Shown: positions 8,573 through 16,475, counted from the first letter of the stretch. The stretch is DNA of 64,000 bases from BAIKAL-G1 sp943369525 (GCA_943369525.1 CALRNL020000001.1:434001-498000), one strand, 5' to 3'. Notes: generated by a model from the sequence alone, not told the origin. Numbers and translations are program-made.

Positions 8573-9610
8573 TCAGGAGGGCCCAGCCAGGGCCTGGCGC
8601 AGGGCCACCAGCCGCTGCCAGGGTTGGCCCGCCGCCAGGCTGGTGCGGGCCAGGCCCACCCCATCACTGAGGTGGTCTGTCAGGCCAGCGGCCCAAAGCA
8701 CCAGGGCCGTATTGAGGATCACCACATCCCGCTGGGCTCCGGTGCCCCCACCCTGGAGCACGGCCTCAAGGATCGCCCGGTTGGTGGCGGTGTCACCGCC
8801 CTGGAGGGCCTGCAGCGGCGCCGCCTCCAGGCCCAGGGCCCGGGGATCAAGCTCCTGGCTGCGCAGGGCGCCTTTCTCCAGCAGCCGCAGCTGGCTGGGC
8901 CCCGACAGGCTGGCCTCATCCAGGCCGCCGTGGCCATGGACGACCACGGCCCGGCCCTGGCCGAGCCGAGCCAGGGCCTCGGCCATCGGATCGAGCAGGT
9001 CAGCCCTGGCCACCCCAAGCACCTGGGCATCGGGGCGCAGGGGGTTGACCAAGGGCCCCAGCAGGTTGAAGACGGTGCGCACCCCCAGGCTGCGGCGCAG
9101 GGGGACCAGGCCCACCAGGGCCCGATGCCAGCCCGGCGCAAACAGAAAGGTGACGCCCGCCTCGTCCAGGGCGGCCACCACCTGGTCCTGGGGGGCGGCC
9201 AGGTTCAGCCCCAGGGCTTCGAGCACGTCGGCGGAGCCGACCCGGCCGCTGGCGCTGCGGTTGCCGTGTTTGGCCACCGTGGCCCCACAGGCCGCCGCAG
9301 TGAAGGCCACGGCAGTCGAGATATTGAAGCTGTCGGCGCCGGATCCGCCCGTGCCGCAGGTATCGACCAATCGGCGGTTGGGGCGGCCGGGGGGCAGGGC
9401 ACAGGCCTCCAGCAACACCGCCGCCATGGCCGCCAGCTCCTCACCGCTGGCCCCCTTGAGCCGCAAGGCGGTGAGCAGGGCGCCGGTCTGAACCGGCTCA
9501 ATCGTTTCCGCCAACCAACCGCGCATCAACTGGGCGGCCTGGGCGGCAGAGAGGGCCTCCCCGGCCAGCAACTGCTCCAGCAGGGGCGTCCAAACGGCAG
9601 GCTGGGTCAC
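8573..9610 (-). CDS. trpD: Anthranilate phosphoribosyltransferase
   Basis: Transfers phosphoribose from PRPP to anthranilate in tryptophan synthesis. Its 345 residues match the family. The PRPP-binding glycine-rich turn DTCGTGGSGADSFNIST, the KHGNRSASG motif and the FNLLGPLVNP segment are all present. The start MTQPAVWTPLL at 9610 lies about 30 bp past the run of T (minus strand) of the terminator at 9639-9670, so transcription should begin in or just after that hairpin. carA follows after 18 bp. No Trp-rich leader peptide was found in the spacer. Confidence 0.95.
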   Translation of the reverse strand: MTQPAVWTPLLEQLLAGEALSAAQAAQLMRGWLAETIEPVQTGALLTALRLKGASGEELAAMAAVLLEACALPPGRPNRRLVDTCGTGGSGADSFNISTAVAFTAAACGATVAKHGNRSASGRVGSADVLEALGLNLAAPQDQVVAALDEAGVTFLFAPGWHRALVGLVPLRRSLGVRTVFNLLGPLVNPLRPDAQVLGVARADLLDPMAEALARLGQGRAVVVHGHGGLDEASLSGPSQLRLLEKGALRSQELDPRALGLEAAPLQALQGGDTATNRAILEAVLQGGGTGAQRDVVILNTALVLWAAGLTDHLSDGVGLARTSLAAGQPWQRLVALRQALAGPS

Positions 9611-9638
9611 GGCAACGGCTGGGGATCAGGGGGTTCCC

Positions 9639-9670
9639 AAAAAAAAGCCCGGGTGCAAGACACGCCGGGC
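9639..9670 (-). terminator. Rho-independent terminator between the DUF3288 gene and trpD
   Basis: Read on the minus strand: GCCCGG, a bulged C, GTG, a TCTTG loop, CAC and CCGGGC, directly followed by eight T. It lies 91 bp after the stop of the DUF3288 gene and just before trpD. It is most simply the terminator of the DUF3288 transcript; an attenuator role for trpD is possible but unsupported. A second hairpin (GGTGAT...ATCACC) lies just upstream, at about 9673-9700. Confidence 0.75.
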
Positions 9671-9760
9671 CGGGTGATGGGGACACTCCCACTATCACCC
9701 CGAATGGGGCGTTCTGAACATCACTCCTAGGGGCGGAGGCCGTCATCGCGCCCCCATCAC

Positions 9761-10075
9761 CTAGGGGCTGTCCTGATCTGCGGTATCAAAGCCCGAACCG
9801 ACCGCCTCGGCGACCGGTTGGGCGCCGGGCCGGTAACCGCCGGCCCAGATGGCCCGGGTGCGCTGGTGCAGCTCATCCCGGCTGAGGCTCCAAAGCCGCA
9901 GGGTCTTGGCCAGGTCATCGCGCAGGTCTTGCGCACCCGGGAAGCCCTCGTAGCGGCTTAGCAACCGGGCCAGGTCAACCAGCTGGCCATCGGCCGGCAC
10001 CTGGGCGGCCAGCAGCTGGTCCACCAGGTCCCGGTCTTTGGCATAGAGCGGATGGGCCTGCTGCAGCTCGGCCAT
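9761..10075 (-). CDS. DUF3288 family protein
   Basis: A 104-residue soluble protein. The sequence QQAHPLYAKDRDLVDQLLA, then LARLLSRYEGFPGAQDLRDDL and TLRLWSLSRDELHQRTRAIW, fits the DUF3288 family found almost only in cyanobacteria. The function is unknown. The start is the ATG at 10075 (MAELQQAHPL); the upstream reading frame to 10204 looks like non-coding GC-rich sequence. It diverges from the ABC transporter gene across 132 bp that must hold both promoters. Confidence 0.8.
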   Translation of the reverse strand: MAELQQAHPLYAKDRDLVDQLLAAQVPADGQLVDLARLLSRYEGFPGAQDLRDDLAKTLRLWSLSRDELHQRTRAIWAGGYRPGAQPVAEAVGSGFDTADQDSP

Positions 10076-10207
10076 GGCGGGATCGGGCGAACGCTTGCTG
10101 GCCCAGCTTGCCCCAGGCCTGCGCACGATCTGGGCGTGCTGCCCGGGGCGGCGCCAGCCCCGGCCTGGACCGGGGCTCCGTAGGTTGGCGGCACCTTGCC
10201 TCACCCC

Positions 10208-11959
10208 ATGGCCGCCCTGCGCTTTGGCCTGATCCGGCGCTACCTCCGGCCCTACCGCCGCCAGGTGGGCTACGGAGTGGCGGCGCTGGTGGTGGTGAAC
10301 CTGCTCAGCGTCAGCATCCCCCTGCTGGTGCGCGGGGTGATCGACGACCTGAACGGCGGCTTTGCCGAGGTGGATGTGCTGCGCAAGGCGGGCCTGATCG
10401 TGGCCATGGCCACGGCGATGGCCGCGATGCGGCTGCTGTCGCGCACCCTGGTTTTTGGCGTGGGCCGCCAGGTGGAGGCCAATTTGAAGCAGCAGATCTT
10501 TGACCAGACGCTGCGCCAGGAGCCCGGCTGGGTCCAGAGCACCGGCAGCGGCGAAGTGATCAGCCGGGCCACCAGCGATGTGGAGAACGTGCGGCGCCTG
10601 ATGGGGTTTGCCGTGCTCAGCCTCACCAACACGGCCCTGGCCTATGCCCTCACCCTGCCGGCCATGCTCGGCATCAATGGCTGGCTCACCGTGGCGGCCC
10701 TGGGGCTTTACCCCCTAATGCTGATGACGGTGCGCCTGTTCGGCGGCCGCATGATGGGCCAACAAAAGCGCCAGCAGGAATCCCTGGCCCAGTTGAGCGA
10801 CCTGGTCCAGGAGGACCTCTCGGGCATCAGCGCCATCAAGATCTACGGCCAGGAACGGACCGAACGGCAGGCCTTCGCCGAGCGCAACCGCACCTACCGC
10901 AACGACGCCCTCAACCTGGCCCGCACCCGCAGCACCCTGTTTCCCTTGCTGGAGGGCATCTCCTCGGTGAGCCTGGTGCTGCTGCTCGCCCTCGGCAGCG
11001 GCGAGCTGGAAAGCGGCCGCCTCAGCATTGGCGACCTGGTGGCCCTGATCCTCTACGTGGAGCGGCTGGTCTTCCCAACGGCCCTGCTGGGGTTCACGCT
11101 CAACACCTTCCAGACCGGCCAGGTGAGCCTGGAGCGGGTCGAAGAACTGCTTTCGCGGGAACCTCAGATCCAATCGCCAGCCCATCCGGCCCCCCGCCCC
11201 AGCGGCGCCAGGCCCGGCTCCGTGGTCGCCAACCACCTGAGCGTGCGGTATGGCGGCGCCAACCGGGAAGCCCTGCGGGATGTGAGCTTCAGCCTGGCGC
11301 CGGGGGAGCTGGTGGCGGTGGTCGGTCCGGTGGGATGCGGCAAAACCACCCTGGCTCGGGCCCTGGGCCGCATGGTGGAGGTGCCGCCGGGCCAACTGTC
11401 AGTCGGCGGCTGCGACGTCACCGAGCTCGGCCTGGAGGACCTGCGCCAGCTGGTGGCCCTGGTGCCCCAGGAGGGCTACCTGTTCACGGCCAGCCTGGCG
11501 GACAACCTGCGCTACGGCGACCCGGAGGCCAGCCAGGACCGGGTGGAGACGGCCGCCGGCCAGGCCCGCCTGGCTGGGGACATCAAGGGGTTTCCGGAGG
11601 GCTACGCCACCCTGGTGGGCGAACGGGGCATCACCCTGAGCGGCGGCCAACGCCAGCGGGCGGCCCTGGGCCGGGCCCTGCTGGTGGATGCGCCGATCCT
11701 GGTGCTCGATGACGCCCTCGCCAGCGTCGACAACAACACGGCCGCTGCAATCCTGCGCTCGATCCGGGAACAGCAGGGGCGCACGATCCTGATGATCAGC
11801 CACCAGCTGTCGGCGGCTGCCGCCTGCGACCGGATTTTGGTGCTCGAGGACGGCCAACTGGTGGCCGAAGGGCACCACGACGCCCTGCTCAAGCAGCCCG
11901 GCACCTACCGGCGCCTGTGGGAACGCCAGCAGGCCGAACAACAACTCGAGGCTGGGTAA
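10208..11959 (+). CDS. ABC transporter, fused permease and ATPase (exporter type)
   Basis: Half-transporter of 583 residues, MsbA/MDR-like. Five to six membrane helices fill residues 1-310 (for example VAALVVVNLLSVSIPLLV and LALGSGELESG-flanked helices), including the IYGQERTE coupling region. The ATPase domain has Walker A GPVGCGKTT (near 375), Q-loop LVPQEGYLF, signature LSGGQRQR, Walker B ILVLDDALASVD and switch His in MISHQLS. The Walker B motif ends in DD instead of the common DE; the catalytic glutamate position is thus Asp, as in degenerate or heterodimeric sites, which suggests weak ATPase activity or a partner half. The substrate is unknown. The ATG at 10208 is preferred over an upstream TTG. 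Confidence 0.9.
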   Translation: MAALRFGLIRRYLRPYRRQVGYGVAALVVVNLLSVSIPLLVRGVIDDLNGGFAEVDVLRKAGLIVAMATAMAAMRLLSRTLVFGVGRQVEANLKQQIFDQTLRQEPGWVQSTGSGEVISRATSDVENVRRLMGFAVLSLTNTALAYALTLPAMLGINGWLTVAALGLYPLMLMTVRLFGGRMMGQQKRQQESLAQLSDLVQEDLSGISAIKIYGQERTERQAFAERNRTYRNDALNLARTRSTLFPLLEGISSVSLVLLLALGSGELESGRLSIGDLVALILYVERLVFPTALLGFTLNTFQTGQVSLERVEELLSREPQIQSPAHPAPRPSGARPGSVVANHLSVRYGGANREALRDVSFSLAPGELVAVVGPVGCGKTTLARALGRMVEVPPGQLSVGGCDVTELGLEDLRQLVALVPQEGYLFTASLADNLRYGDPEASQDRVETAAGQARLAGDIKGFPEGYATLVGERGITLSGGQRQRAALGRALLVDAPILVLDDALASVDNNTAAAILRSIREQQGRTILMISHQLSAAAACDRILVLEDGQLVAEGHHDALLKQPGTYRRLWERQQAEQQLEAG

Positions 11960-12146
11960 GGCCAGCTCCAGGCCCGGGGCCGGAAGCTAAACCAGCAAGG
12001 GCAGTGGTGGAGCCATTCCCATGGCTATGCCGTGTTGGGGGCCAGCGGCACGCCAGCGCAACGGGGCCCAGTTTCAAGTCTTGTTGAGCAGCCGGATCGG
12101 AGTCACCGGAACTCGCTTAGCTACTGCCAGTTGCAAGCAAGGCCCC

Positions 12147-12392
12147 ATGGGGAGCGAGAAGGGCTACACACTCCGCTGCACGCTCACCTTTGGGGACATC
12201 TACGCCCAGATTCTGATCTGGATCCTGGTGATCGTGGCCAGCCTGGCGGCAGGCCTGGCCCTGATGGGGGCCACCAAACCGGTGCTGGCCCTGGTCGGGG
12301 TTGGCCTGATCCTGGTGCTGTCCTTGCCGTTCCTGCTCTTCGCCTTCACCACCACCCTGCTCAACCACATCGCCCTTGATCCGGTGAGCTGA
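12147..12392 (+). CDS. Small two-helix membrane protein
   Basis: An 81-residue protein with two predicted membrane helices (about residues 18-38, ILIWILVIVASLAAGLALMG, and 46-68, LALVGVGLILVLSLPFLLF). No family was recognised. The start is the ATG at 12147 (MGSEKGYTLR); the frame is open upstream to 12021 but that part has no coding character. It lies between the ABC exporter and msrA on the same strand; the 187-bp gap upstream argues for its own promoter. Confidence 0.6.
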   Translation: MGSEKGYTLRCTLTFGDIYAQILIWILVIVASLAAGLALMGATKPVLALVGVGLILVLSLPFLLFAFTTTLLNHIALDPVS

Positions 12393-12517
12393 GGCAACCG
12401 CCAGGGGCGAGGTCCGGCACGTCAGCAGCGGCAAAACCAACCCAAGGGGCTGCCCTCCGCCAGCATCGAAGGCCCATCGGGCCTCCCTAGCCTGGGGCCC
12501 ACCTGCAACCCCATGGC

Positions 12518-13282
12518 GTGTTCGGACTCTTCAGCGGCCAGGCAGCCAACAAGGCCAACCTGATAACGGCCGAGGCGGCCCTGCCCGGCCGCCCCAACCC
12601 CATCGCCACCGCCGAACGCCACGTGGTCCTGGGAACGGCCATGAAGGCTCCGCTGAGCACGTCCCAACAGGAGGCCCTCTTTGGCTGCGGCTGTTTCTGG
12701 GGTGCCGAAAAAGGCTTTTGGCGCCTGCCCGGGGTCGTGGGCACGGCCGTGGGCTACGCGGGCGGCTACACCGCCAATCCCACCTACGAAGAGGTTTGTA
12801 GCGGCCGCACCGGCCATACGGAGGTGGTGCGGGTCGTTTGGGATCGCAATGCCATCGATTTCAGCGACCTCCTCAAACTCTTCTGGGAATGCCACGACCC
12901 CACCCAGGGCATGGGCCAGGGCAATGATCGCGGCAGCCAATATCGCTCCGCAATTTATGCCGACGAACCGGCCCTATTGGCCCTAGCCCAAGCCAGCCGT
13001 GACCACTACCAAGGCCAAATCACGACAGCGGGCCTCGGAGCGATCACCACCGAAATCGCCAGCGGCAAACCCTTTTACTTTGCCGAAACCCATCACCAGC
13101 AATACCTGGCCAGGCCCGGCGCCAGGCCCTACTGCTCCGCCCAGCCCAGTGGCGTGGGTTTGGGCGACTTTGCCGGGGCTAGCTACAAGCTTCCCGCGTC
13201 GATCTGGGCCCACTACGACTGGAGCATCAGCCACTGCATCCTGCGCGGTGACAACAGCCCGATCCCGATTTCCCTGGCTTGA
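12518..13282 (+). CDS. msrA: Peptide methionine sulfoxide reductase MsrA (cytosolic type)
   Basis: Reduces methionine-S-sulfoxide in proteins. The catalytic motif GCGCFWGAEKGFW lies near residue 56, followed by the family blocks TAVGYAGG, PTYEEVCSGRTGHTEVV and DPTQGMGQGNDRGSQYRSA. It has 254 residues, with a leader of about 35 residues (AEAALPGRPNPI) seen in other cyanobacterial MsrA. The start is GTG at 12518; the ATG five bases upstream is out of frame. There is no signal peptide, in contrast to the second MsrA at 41310. An upstream gene gap of 125 bp suggests its own promoter. Confidence 0.93.
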   Translation: MFGLFSGQAANKANLITAEAALPGRPNPIATAERHVVLGTAMKAPLSTSQQEALFGCGCFWGAEKGFWRLPGVVGTAVGYAGGYTANPTYEEVCSGRTGHTEVVRVVWDRNAIDFSDLLKLFWECHDPTQGMGQGNDRGSQYRSAIYADEPALLALAQASRDHYQGQITTAGLGAITTEIASGKPFYFAETHHQQYLARPGARPYCSAQPSGVGLGDFAGASYKLPASIWAHYDWSISHCILRGDNSPIPISLA

Positions 13283-13290
13283 GGTCAGCC

Positions 13291-13455
13291 ATGACTCCTC
13301 TTTCCGATCGGGTCGTGATCGTGGCCATCGCCTGCAGCCTCGGGGTGGTCGCCGCCCTGGTCTTCTGGTTCGTGCGGCTCCACCCCGCCCAGGAGCTGCC
13401 CTTGCAATGGCGGGACTCCCCCGCCCTGGAGCGCCGCCCCCTGGTCAAGACCTGA
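13291..13455 (+). CDS. Short single-span membrane protein
   Basis: A 54-residue frame that starts with ATG only 8 bp after the msrA stop. It has one membrane helix (VVIVAIACSLGVVAALVFWFV, about residues 8-28) and a charged, soluble tail ending PALERRPLVKT. It is too short for automatic calls, but the close spacing, single helix and positively charged ends support a real gene co-transcribed with msrA. The function is unknown. Confidence 0.5.
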   Translation: MTPLSDRVVIVAIACSLGVVAALVFWFVRLHPAQELPLQWRDSPALERRPLVKT

Positions 13456-13486
13456 GCTAGGTCGATGGGGTCCTTTTTGCTGGACA

Positions 13487-13912
13487 ATGCGGCAGTGCCT
13501 GCCACAGGGCCCGGACCCGCCCTTCCCAACCCCCATCCCCTTGGACCCAAACCCGAGCTCGCCTGAACAGCGCCCGGCCCCCCGCCAGCTCCATCCCCTG
13601 CCGAAGGGGCTGGTGGAGCTCTACGGGCTGCTGGCGGTCCTGTTCGTTTTAGTGCCGGAATGGATGGCCGGGGGGGCCCTGGTGGGCTTTAAGGAGGCCC
13701 GCGATGGCAGCCAGCTGCCGGTCACGGCCTCGGCCTGGCGCCGGGTGCCGGAACTGCGCCTGGCGGCCATGGGCTTGGCCGAGCTGCGTCGGCTGGCCAA
13801 GGCCCTGGGCGTTCCGGGCTACGCGAGCCTGCGCCGCGACCGGCTCACGATTCGGCTGCTGCAGCGGCTGCAATGGCTCCAGAGCCTGCCGGCCTGGTTA
13901 CGCCGAAGCTGA
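13487..13912 (+). CDS. Membrane protein with SAP/Rho-N-like C-terminal helices
   Basis: A 141-residue frame. A Pro-rich start is followed by a hydrophobic segment (GLVELYGLLAVLFVLVPEWMAGGALVG, about 42-68) and a C-terminal helical part with AELRRLAKALGVPGYASLRRDRL, which resembles the helix-extension-helix of SAP or Rho N-terminal domains that bind nucleic acids. Such membrane plus SAP-like proteins occur in cyanobacteria, but I cannot name the family. The start is uncertain: it could lie later than 13487, since the first 40 residues have little complexity. Confidence 0.5.
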   Translation: MRQCLPQGPDPPFPTPIPLDPNPSSPEQRPAPRQLHPLPKGLVELYGLLAVLFVLVPEWMAGGALVGFKEARDGSQLPVTASAWRRVPELRLAAMGLAELRRLAKALGVPGYASLRRDRLTIRLLQRLQWLQSLPAWLRRS

Positions 13913-13989
13913 GCGCTGCTCGGGGCAGACCAGAAAGGCCAAAACCAGTTCCTGCGCCAGGGATTGGCGCTGTGATAACTTCGTTTTGC

Positions 13990-14063
13990 CGGGGCGTAGC
14001 GCAGCTTGGTAGCGCACCACTTTGGGGTAGTGGGGGTCGCAGGTTCAAATCCTGTCGCTCCGA
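13990..14063 (+). tRNA. tRNA-Pro (anticodon GGG)
   Basis: A 74-nt cloverleaf. The acceptor stem CGGGGCG pairs with CGCTCCG with one G-U pair; the D-arm contains AGCGCAGCTTGGTAGCGC; the anticodon stem CCACT/AGTGG holds the loop TTGGGGT with anticodon GGG; the T-arm contains GGTTCAAAT. The CCA end is not encoded. A strong terminator follows 30 bp later. Confidence 0.96.
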
Positions 14064-14092
14064 TTCAGGAACACCAGTCAATCCCAGTCATG

Positions 14093-14126
14093 AAGCCGTT
14101 TCTCAGCTGAGGAGCGGCTTTTTTTT
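14093..14126 (+). terminator. Rho-independent terminator after tRNA-Pro
   Basis: A 12-bp stem AAGCCGTTTCTC / GAGGAGCGGCTT, with two G-U pairs and an AGCT loop, followed by a run of eight T that overlaps the stem end. It terminates the tRNA-Pro transcript. The 242 bp between it and the next feature at 14369 show no recognisable gene. Confidence 0.88.
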
Positions 14127-14368
14127 GGCTGGGCGCAGGCCCGCCCGTGGCCCTAAGGCAGGCCCGGTTGGCAGGACGTCGTCGGCGTTTCGTCCCGGCC
14201 ATGGCCTCCGGCTTCCTTCGTCTAGATCCCCCCCTACAACTGCGGCCAGCGGTGATCAGTAGCTGGGGATACCTCCAGGCTCGGCAGTTGTCTTCGACGG
14301 CTTGGCCCTGGTTCAAGAGCTACTCAGCGATGCGCAATGGGCGGATGATCTGCACGGGGCTGGGGCGT

Positions 14369-14749
14369 TTAACTTTTTTGGGGCTTCTCCTGGCCAAGTC
14401 TGGGCTGGTGGGAAGCTCTCCAAGGATTGGTGCAGGTTTTGGGGTCCACGTCACGGCCATGGCGATCCACCGCCTGAACCCGCAGGCTCACCGTGGAGCC
14501 GATGGGCAACAGCGCCTTGAGCTGGTTGCGACTCGCCATCCCATAGGGATTTTGGGCCGTCTCGGGCGCATCGATGCAGGCCAGCCGCACCTTGAGTGTC
14601 TGGCCCCGCTCCAGCACGCTGATCGTGTCGCCATCGCCGATCGACAGCACCGTCGCGGCCGTTGCCGCCTGGCAGAACGGGCCAAGGGCAGCAAGGGAGA
14701 GGCCCGCCAGGACGAGCAGGGGTTTCGAGGCCTTCCGCATCACGGTCAT
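14369..14749 (-). pseudogene. Truncated staphylococcal-nuclease-like (thermonuclease) gene
   Basis: The 126-codon frame starts with a signal peptide (MRKASKPLLVLAGLSLAALG, ending at an Ala-rich site) and continues into an SNase fold: VLSIGDGDTISVLE, then VRLACIDAPETAQNPYG, and QLKALLPIGSTVSLRVQAVDRHGRDV. Homologous proteins go on with a VAEV strand and a C-terminal helical part with a catalytic Glu; here the frame turns into unrelated sequence (DPKTCTNPW...) right after DRHGRDV and stops. The calcium-binding Asp and the first Arg region are present but the second half is missing. It looks like a 3'-truncated gene. No continuation was found in the other frames downstream. Confidence 0.6.
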
Positions 14750-14827
14750 CAGAGGCAAAGGCAGCAGGCCAAACGGCACTGGGCACCAGGCTATTGCCAG
14801 CTTGAGCGTTTGTACTACCCTCGCTCC

Positions 14828-15106
14828 ATGGACTTCTGCCCGGGCGAGCTGGTTGCGGTGCGGGCCGGCAGCCACTGGCCCGAGTTGGTCGGTCGCATCC
14901 AGATGATCCATGCCCAGGGGCACCCCGTTTGGCTGGCGGTCCTGGATGTCGATACGGGCGATGTGCTGGGCGTCCCCACCTCCCATGTGATCGGTAAGCT
15001 CGAGACCCCCGATCCAGCCCCCAGCGACTGGGTGGAACCAGAAGGGCCGATGGAGAGCTTTGGCTTTGAAGACTGGCCGGGGGTGGGGGTGGTCTACGCC
15101 GATTGA
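14828..15106 (+). CDS. Small conserved-type protein of 92 residues; its 3' end is duplicated at 16.1 kb
   Basis: The protein MDFCPGELVAVRAG... has a compact beta-rich first part (LVGRIQMIHAQ, WLAVLDVDTGDVLGVP) reminiscent of short SH3-like DUF3104 proteins of picocyanobacteria, and an acidic, aromatic tail (WVEPEGPMESFGFEDW, then PGVGVVYAD). The family assignment is tentative. The start is the first ATG of the coherent segment at 14828; the frame is open further upstream but without coding character. The final third is repeated, with about 90% base identity, on the far side of the toxin-antitoxin pair. Confidence 0.65.
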   Translation: MDFCPGELVAVRAGSHWPELVGRIQMIHAQGHPVWLAVLDVDTGDVLGVPTSHVIGKLETPDPAPSDWVEPEGPMESFGFEDWPGVGVVYAD

Positions 15107-15127
15107 TCCAATACAGACAGCTGGTCG
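15011..15127. repeat. Direct repeat copy A (pairs with 16065-16181)
   Basis: About 117 bp aligned without gaps to 16065-16181, an offset of 1054 bp, with roughly ten mismatches. It covers the last 31 codons of the 92-residue gene and about 20 bp past its stop (the shared segment ends ...ACAGACAGCTGGTCG here and ...ACAGAAAGCTGGTCG in copy B). Several differences are synonymous, so the copies diverged while at least one was under selection. Confidence 0.85.
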
Positions 15128-15212
15128 CCCTAAGGAACTGAGCAGCGATCAAAGGCCTTGGCTGGCACCTAGTCGAACTTGTCCATCTCCCGGCATGCCG
15201 ATGGGAAGGACG

Positions 15213-15659
15213 TCAAGGCAAAACCGCCAGCTGGAGCAGTTGGGCCGCCTGATTTAGGCGGCGGTCGAAACAGGCAAAGGTCACCGGCACGTCCGTTGTC
15301 ACCTGCAGTTCATGGGCAGCGGCCAGTTGCATGCTGTCGTAGGCCCGCAGAGAAAAGGCATCCGCAAAACGTCCTGCTGTCTCGACAAGCTTCTGGCTGA
15401 CTTCGACGATGGTGAAAGATTGCCAGGACTGGATCAGGTGCTGCCGGGCCTTCTCGAGATCGTCACCGCTGGCAGGGTCTTCCCTCTGGCGGCGGGCGAG
15501 CCCTGCCATCGCTTCAGCCCAGGTGATCCGGCACACCGCGATCGCTTCAGCACGGGAACAAACCTCTTGCACCTGATCGGACTGGGGCTCCCGAATGAGC
15601 AGCTTGATCAGGGCGCTGGTGTCGCAGTACAGGATCACCAACTCAACCCCGATCCTCAA
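15213..15659 (-). CDS. vapC: PIN-domain toxin (VapC family)
   Basis: A 148-residue PIN nuclease, expected to cleave RNA when free of its antitoxin. The acidic residues of the metal site are visible: Asp13 in YCDTSALIK, Glu49 in WAEAMA, Asp108 in RAYDSMQLAAA and Asp132 in FACFDRRL. It follows the Phd/YefM-type antitoxin gene and overlaps its end by 17 nt if the ATG at 15659 is used; GTG/TTG codons at 15638-15641 would also give a full PIN domain. The overlap supports translational coupling. The pair lies between two copies of a direct repeat. Confidence 0.85.
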   Translation of the reverse strand: MRIGVELVILYCDTSALIKLLIREPQSDQVQEVCSRAEAIAVCRITWAEAMAGLARRQREDPASGDDLEKARQHLIQSWQSFTIVEVSQKLVETAGRFADAFSLRAYDSMQLAAAHELQVTTDVPVTFACFDRRLNQAAQLLQLAVLP

Positions 15660-15936
15660 TCACCATGTCACTGGTGAGTGTCCCAGCACCGCGTAACTGG
15701 ACGGGCGGCGGGAGCAATGGTTTTTTGCCGCTCCAGGAGATAATCCCGGCATCGAGGGCTTTCTGAAGCGGACCCATGGAGGCAGGGTTGTGCTGGCTAA
15801 CAGCTGTGATGCGGGCGATCGGCTTGCGGTGGGAGGTCACTTCGACCACTTCACCGGCTTGGGCGCGGGCGAGCCACTCGGAGAGATGGGTCTTGAGGTC
15901 CCGAACGGACACCCGACTTGCGACTACATCTGCCAC
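15643..15936 (-). CDS. vapB: Phd/YefM-type antitoxin (VapB)
   Basis: A 97-residue antitoxin. The N-terminal DNA-binding part reads VSVRDLKTHLSEWLARAQAGEVVEV, then THRK-like SHRKPIARI, the typical Phd/YefM pattern of a short helix pair followed by a KPVARI strand. The C-terminal half (PLQKALDAG, then PPPVQLRGAG) should wrap the toxin. It is the first gene of the two-gene unit, as usual, and probably represses its own promoter, located in the region just right of 15936. Confidence 0.85.
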   Translation of the reverse strand: MADVVASRVSVRDLKTHLSEWLARAQAGEVVEVTSHRKPIARITAVSQHNPASMGPLQKALDAGIISWSGKKPLLPPPVQLRGAGTLTSDMVIEDRG

Positions 15937-16044
15937 GTCTTTCTCTCCAATGCGACCACTTTAGCCTCCTTCCCCCGGTGCGGCGCCGAGCGATCACGGA
16001 GCCCTCGGGACTGCTAAGCACCGCTAGCACCAACTCGCCTGGGG

Positions 16045-16163
16045 TCGGCAAGCCTGGCTGCCTCGATCCAGCTCCCGGCGACTGGGTCGAACCCAAGGGC
16101 CCGATGGAGAGCTTTGGCTTTGACGACTGGCCGGGGGTGGGGGTGGTCTACGCCGACTAATTC
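16045..16163 (+). pseudogene. 3' remnant of a second copy of the 92-residue gene
   Basis: The frame encodes GKPGCLDPAPGDWVEPKGPM and then ESFGFDDWPGVGVVYAD, ending with TAA at 16158-16160; this is the last third of the protein at 14828-15106. The 5' two thirds are absent: the frame upstream to 15918 encodes unrelated sequence and overlaps the antitoxin promoter region. The copy is therefore a fragment, not a gene. The surrounding 335 bp from 15937 to 16271 hold nothing else that I recognise. Confidence 0.75.
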
Positions 16164-16181
16164 CATACAGAAAGCTGGTCG
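16065..16181. repeat. Direct repeat copy B (pairs with 15011-15127)
   Basis: Second copy of the 117-bp repeat described at 15011. Together the copies bracket the toxin-antitoxin operon in the same orientation, so recombination between them could delete it. Confidence 0.85.
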
Positions 16182-16271
16182 TTAGCGGGGGAAGCTAGGC
16201 AACCGAGTCCGGCGAGATCCTCACCCCGCAGGATTTGAAAACCAGGCAAGACTGGTAAATCGGCGCCCTAA

Positions 16272-16475
16272 TTAGTTGCCGAACTTGCGATCCAGCCACT
16301 GGGTGAGCACGTAGACCCCAACAAACATCGGCAGATAGGCCACCCACATGTTGGGCAGGTCGAGCCCTGAATTATTGATCAGAACAAGCCCGCCGTAGCT
16401 GACCGCTCCATAGATCAATGCCCTACGTAGGGGTGCCGTGATTCTTTTCAAGTGAAATTGAATGGACGCTGACAT
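16272..16475 (-). CDS. Small membrane protein
   Basis: A 67-residue frame with two hydrophobic segments (ALIYGAVSYGGLVLINNSG and MWVAYLPMFVGVYVLTQW) and a basic N-terminus and C-terminus. No family was recognised. It lies on the same strand as, and 61 bp downstream of, the NTF2-like gene. It uses an ATG start at 16475 and the hydrophobic pattern looks biological, but evidence is limited to that. Confidence 0.45.
   Translation of the reverse strand: MSASIQFHLKRITAPLRRALIYGAVSYGGLVLINNSGLDLPNMWVAYLPMFVGVYVLTQWLDRKFGN

Noticed and set aside
9612..9760. A Trp leader peptide and attenuator for trpD
   Set aside because: No short frame with adjacent Trp codons precedes the terminator; it more simply ends the DUF3288 transcript.
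14302..14520. A frame reading LVQELLSDAQWADD, vaguely like a dioxygenase start
   Set aside because: The likeness covers only a few residues, and the frame runs into the truncated nuclease region.
16226..16240. GCAGGATTTGAA, complementary to the T-arm TTCAAATCCTGC of tRNA-Pro
   Set aside because: Only about 11 bp match, in inverted orientation and inside unrelated sequence; not enough for an attachment-site copy.
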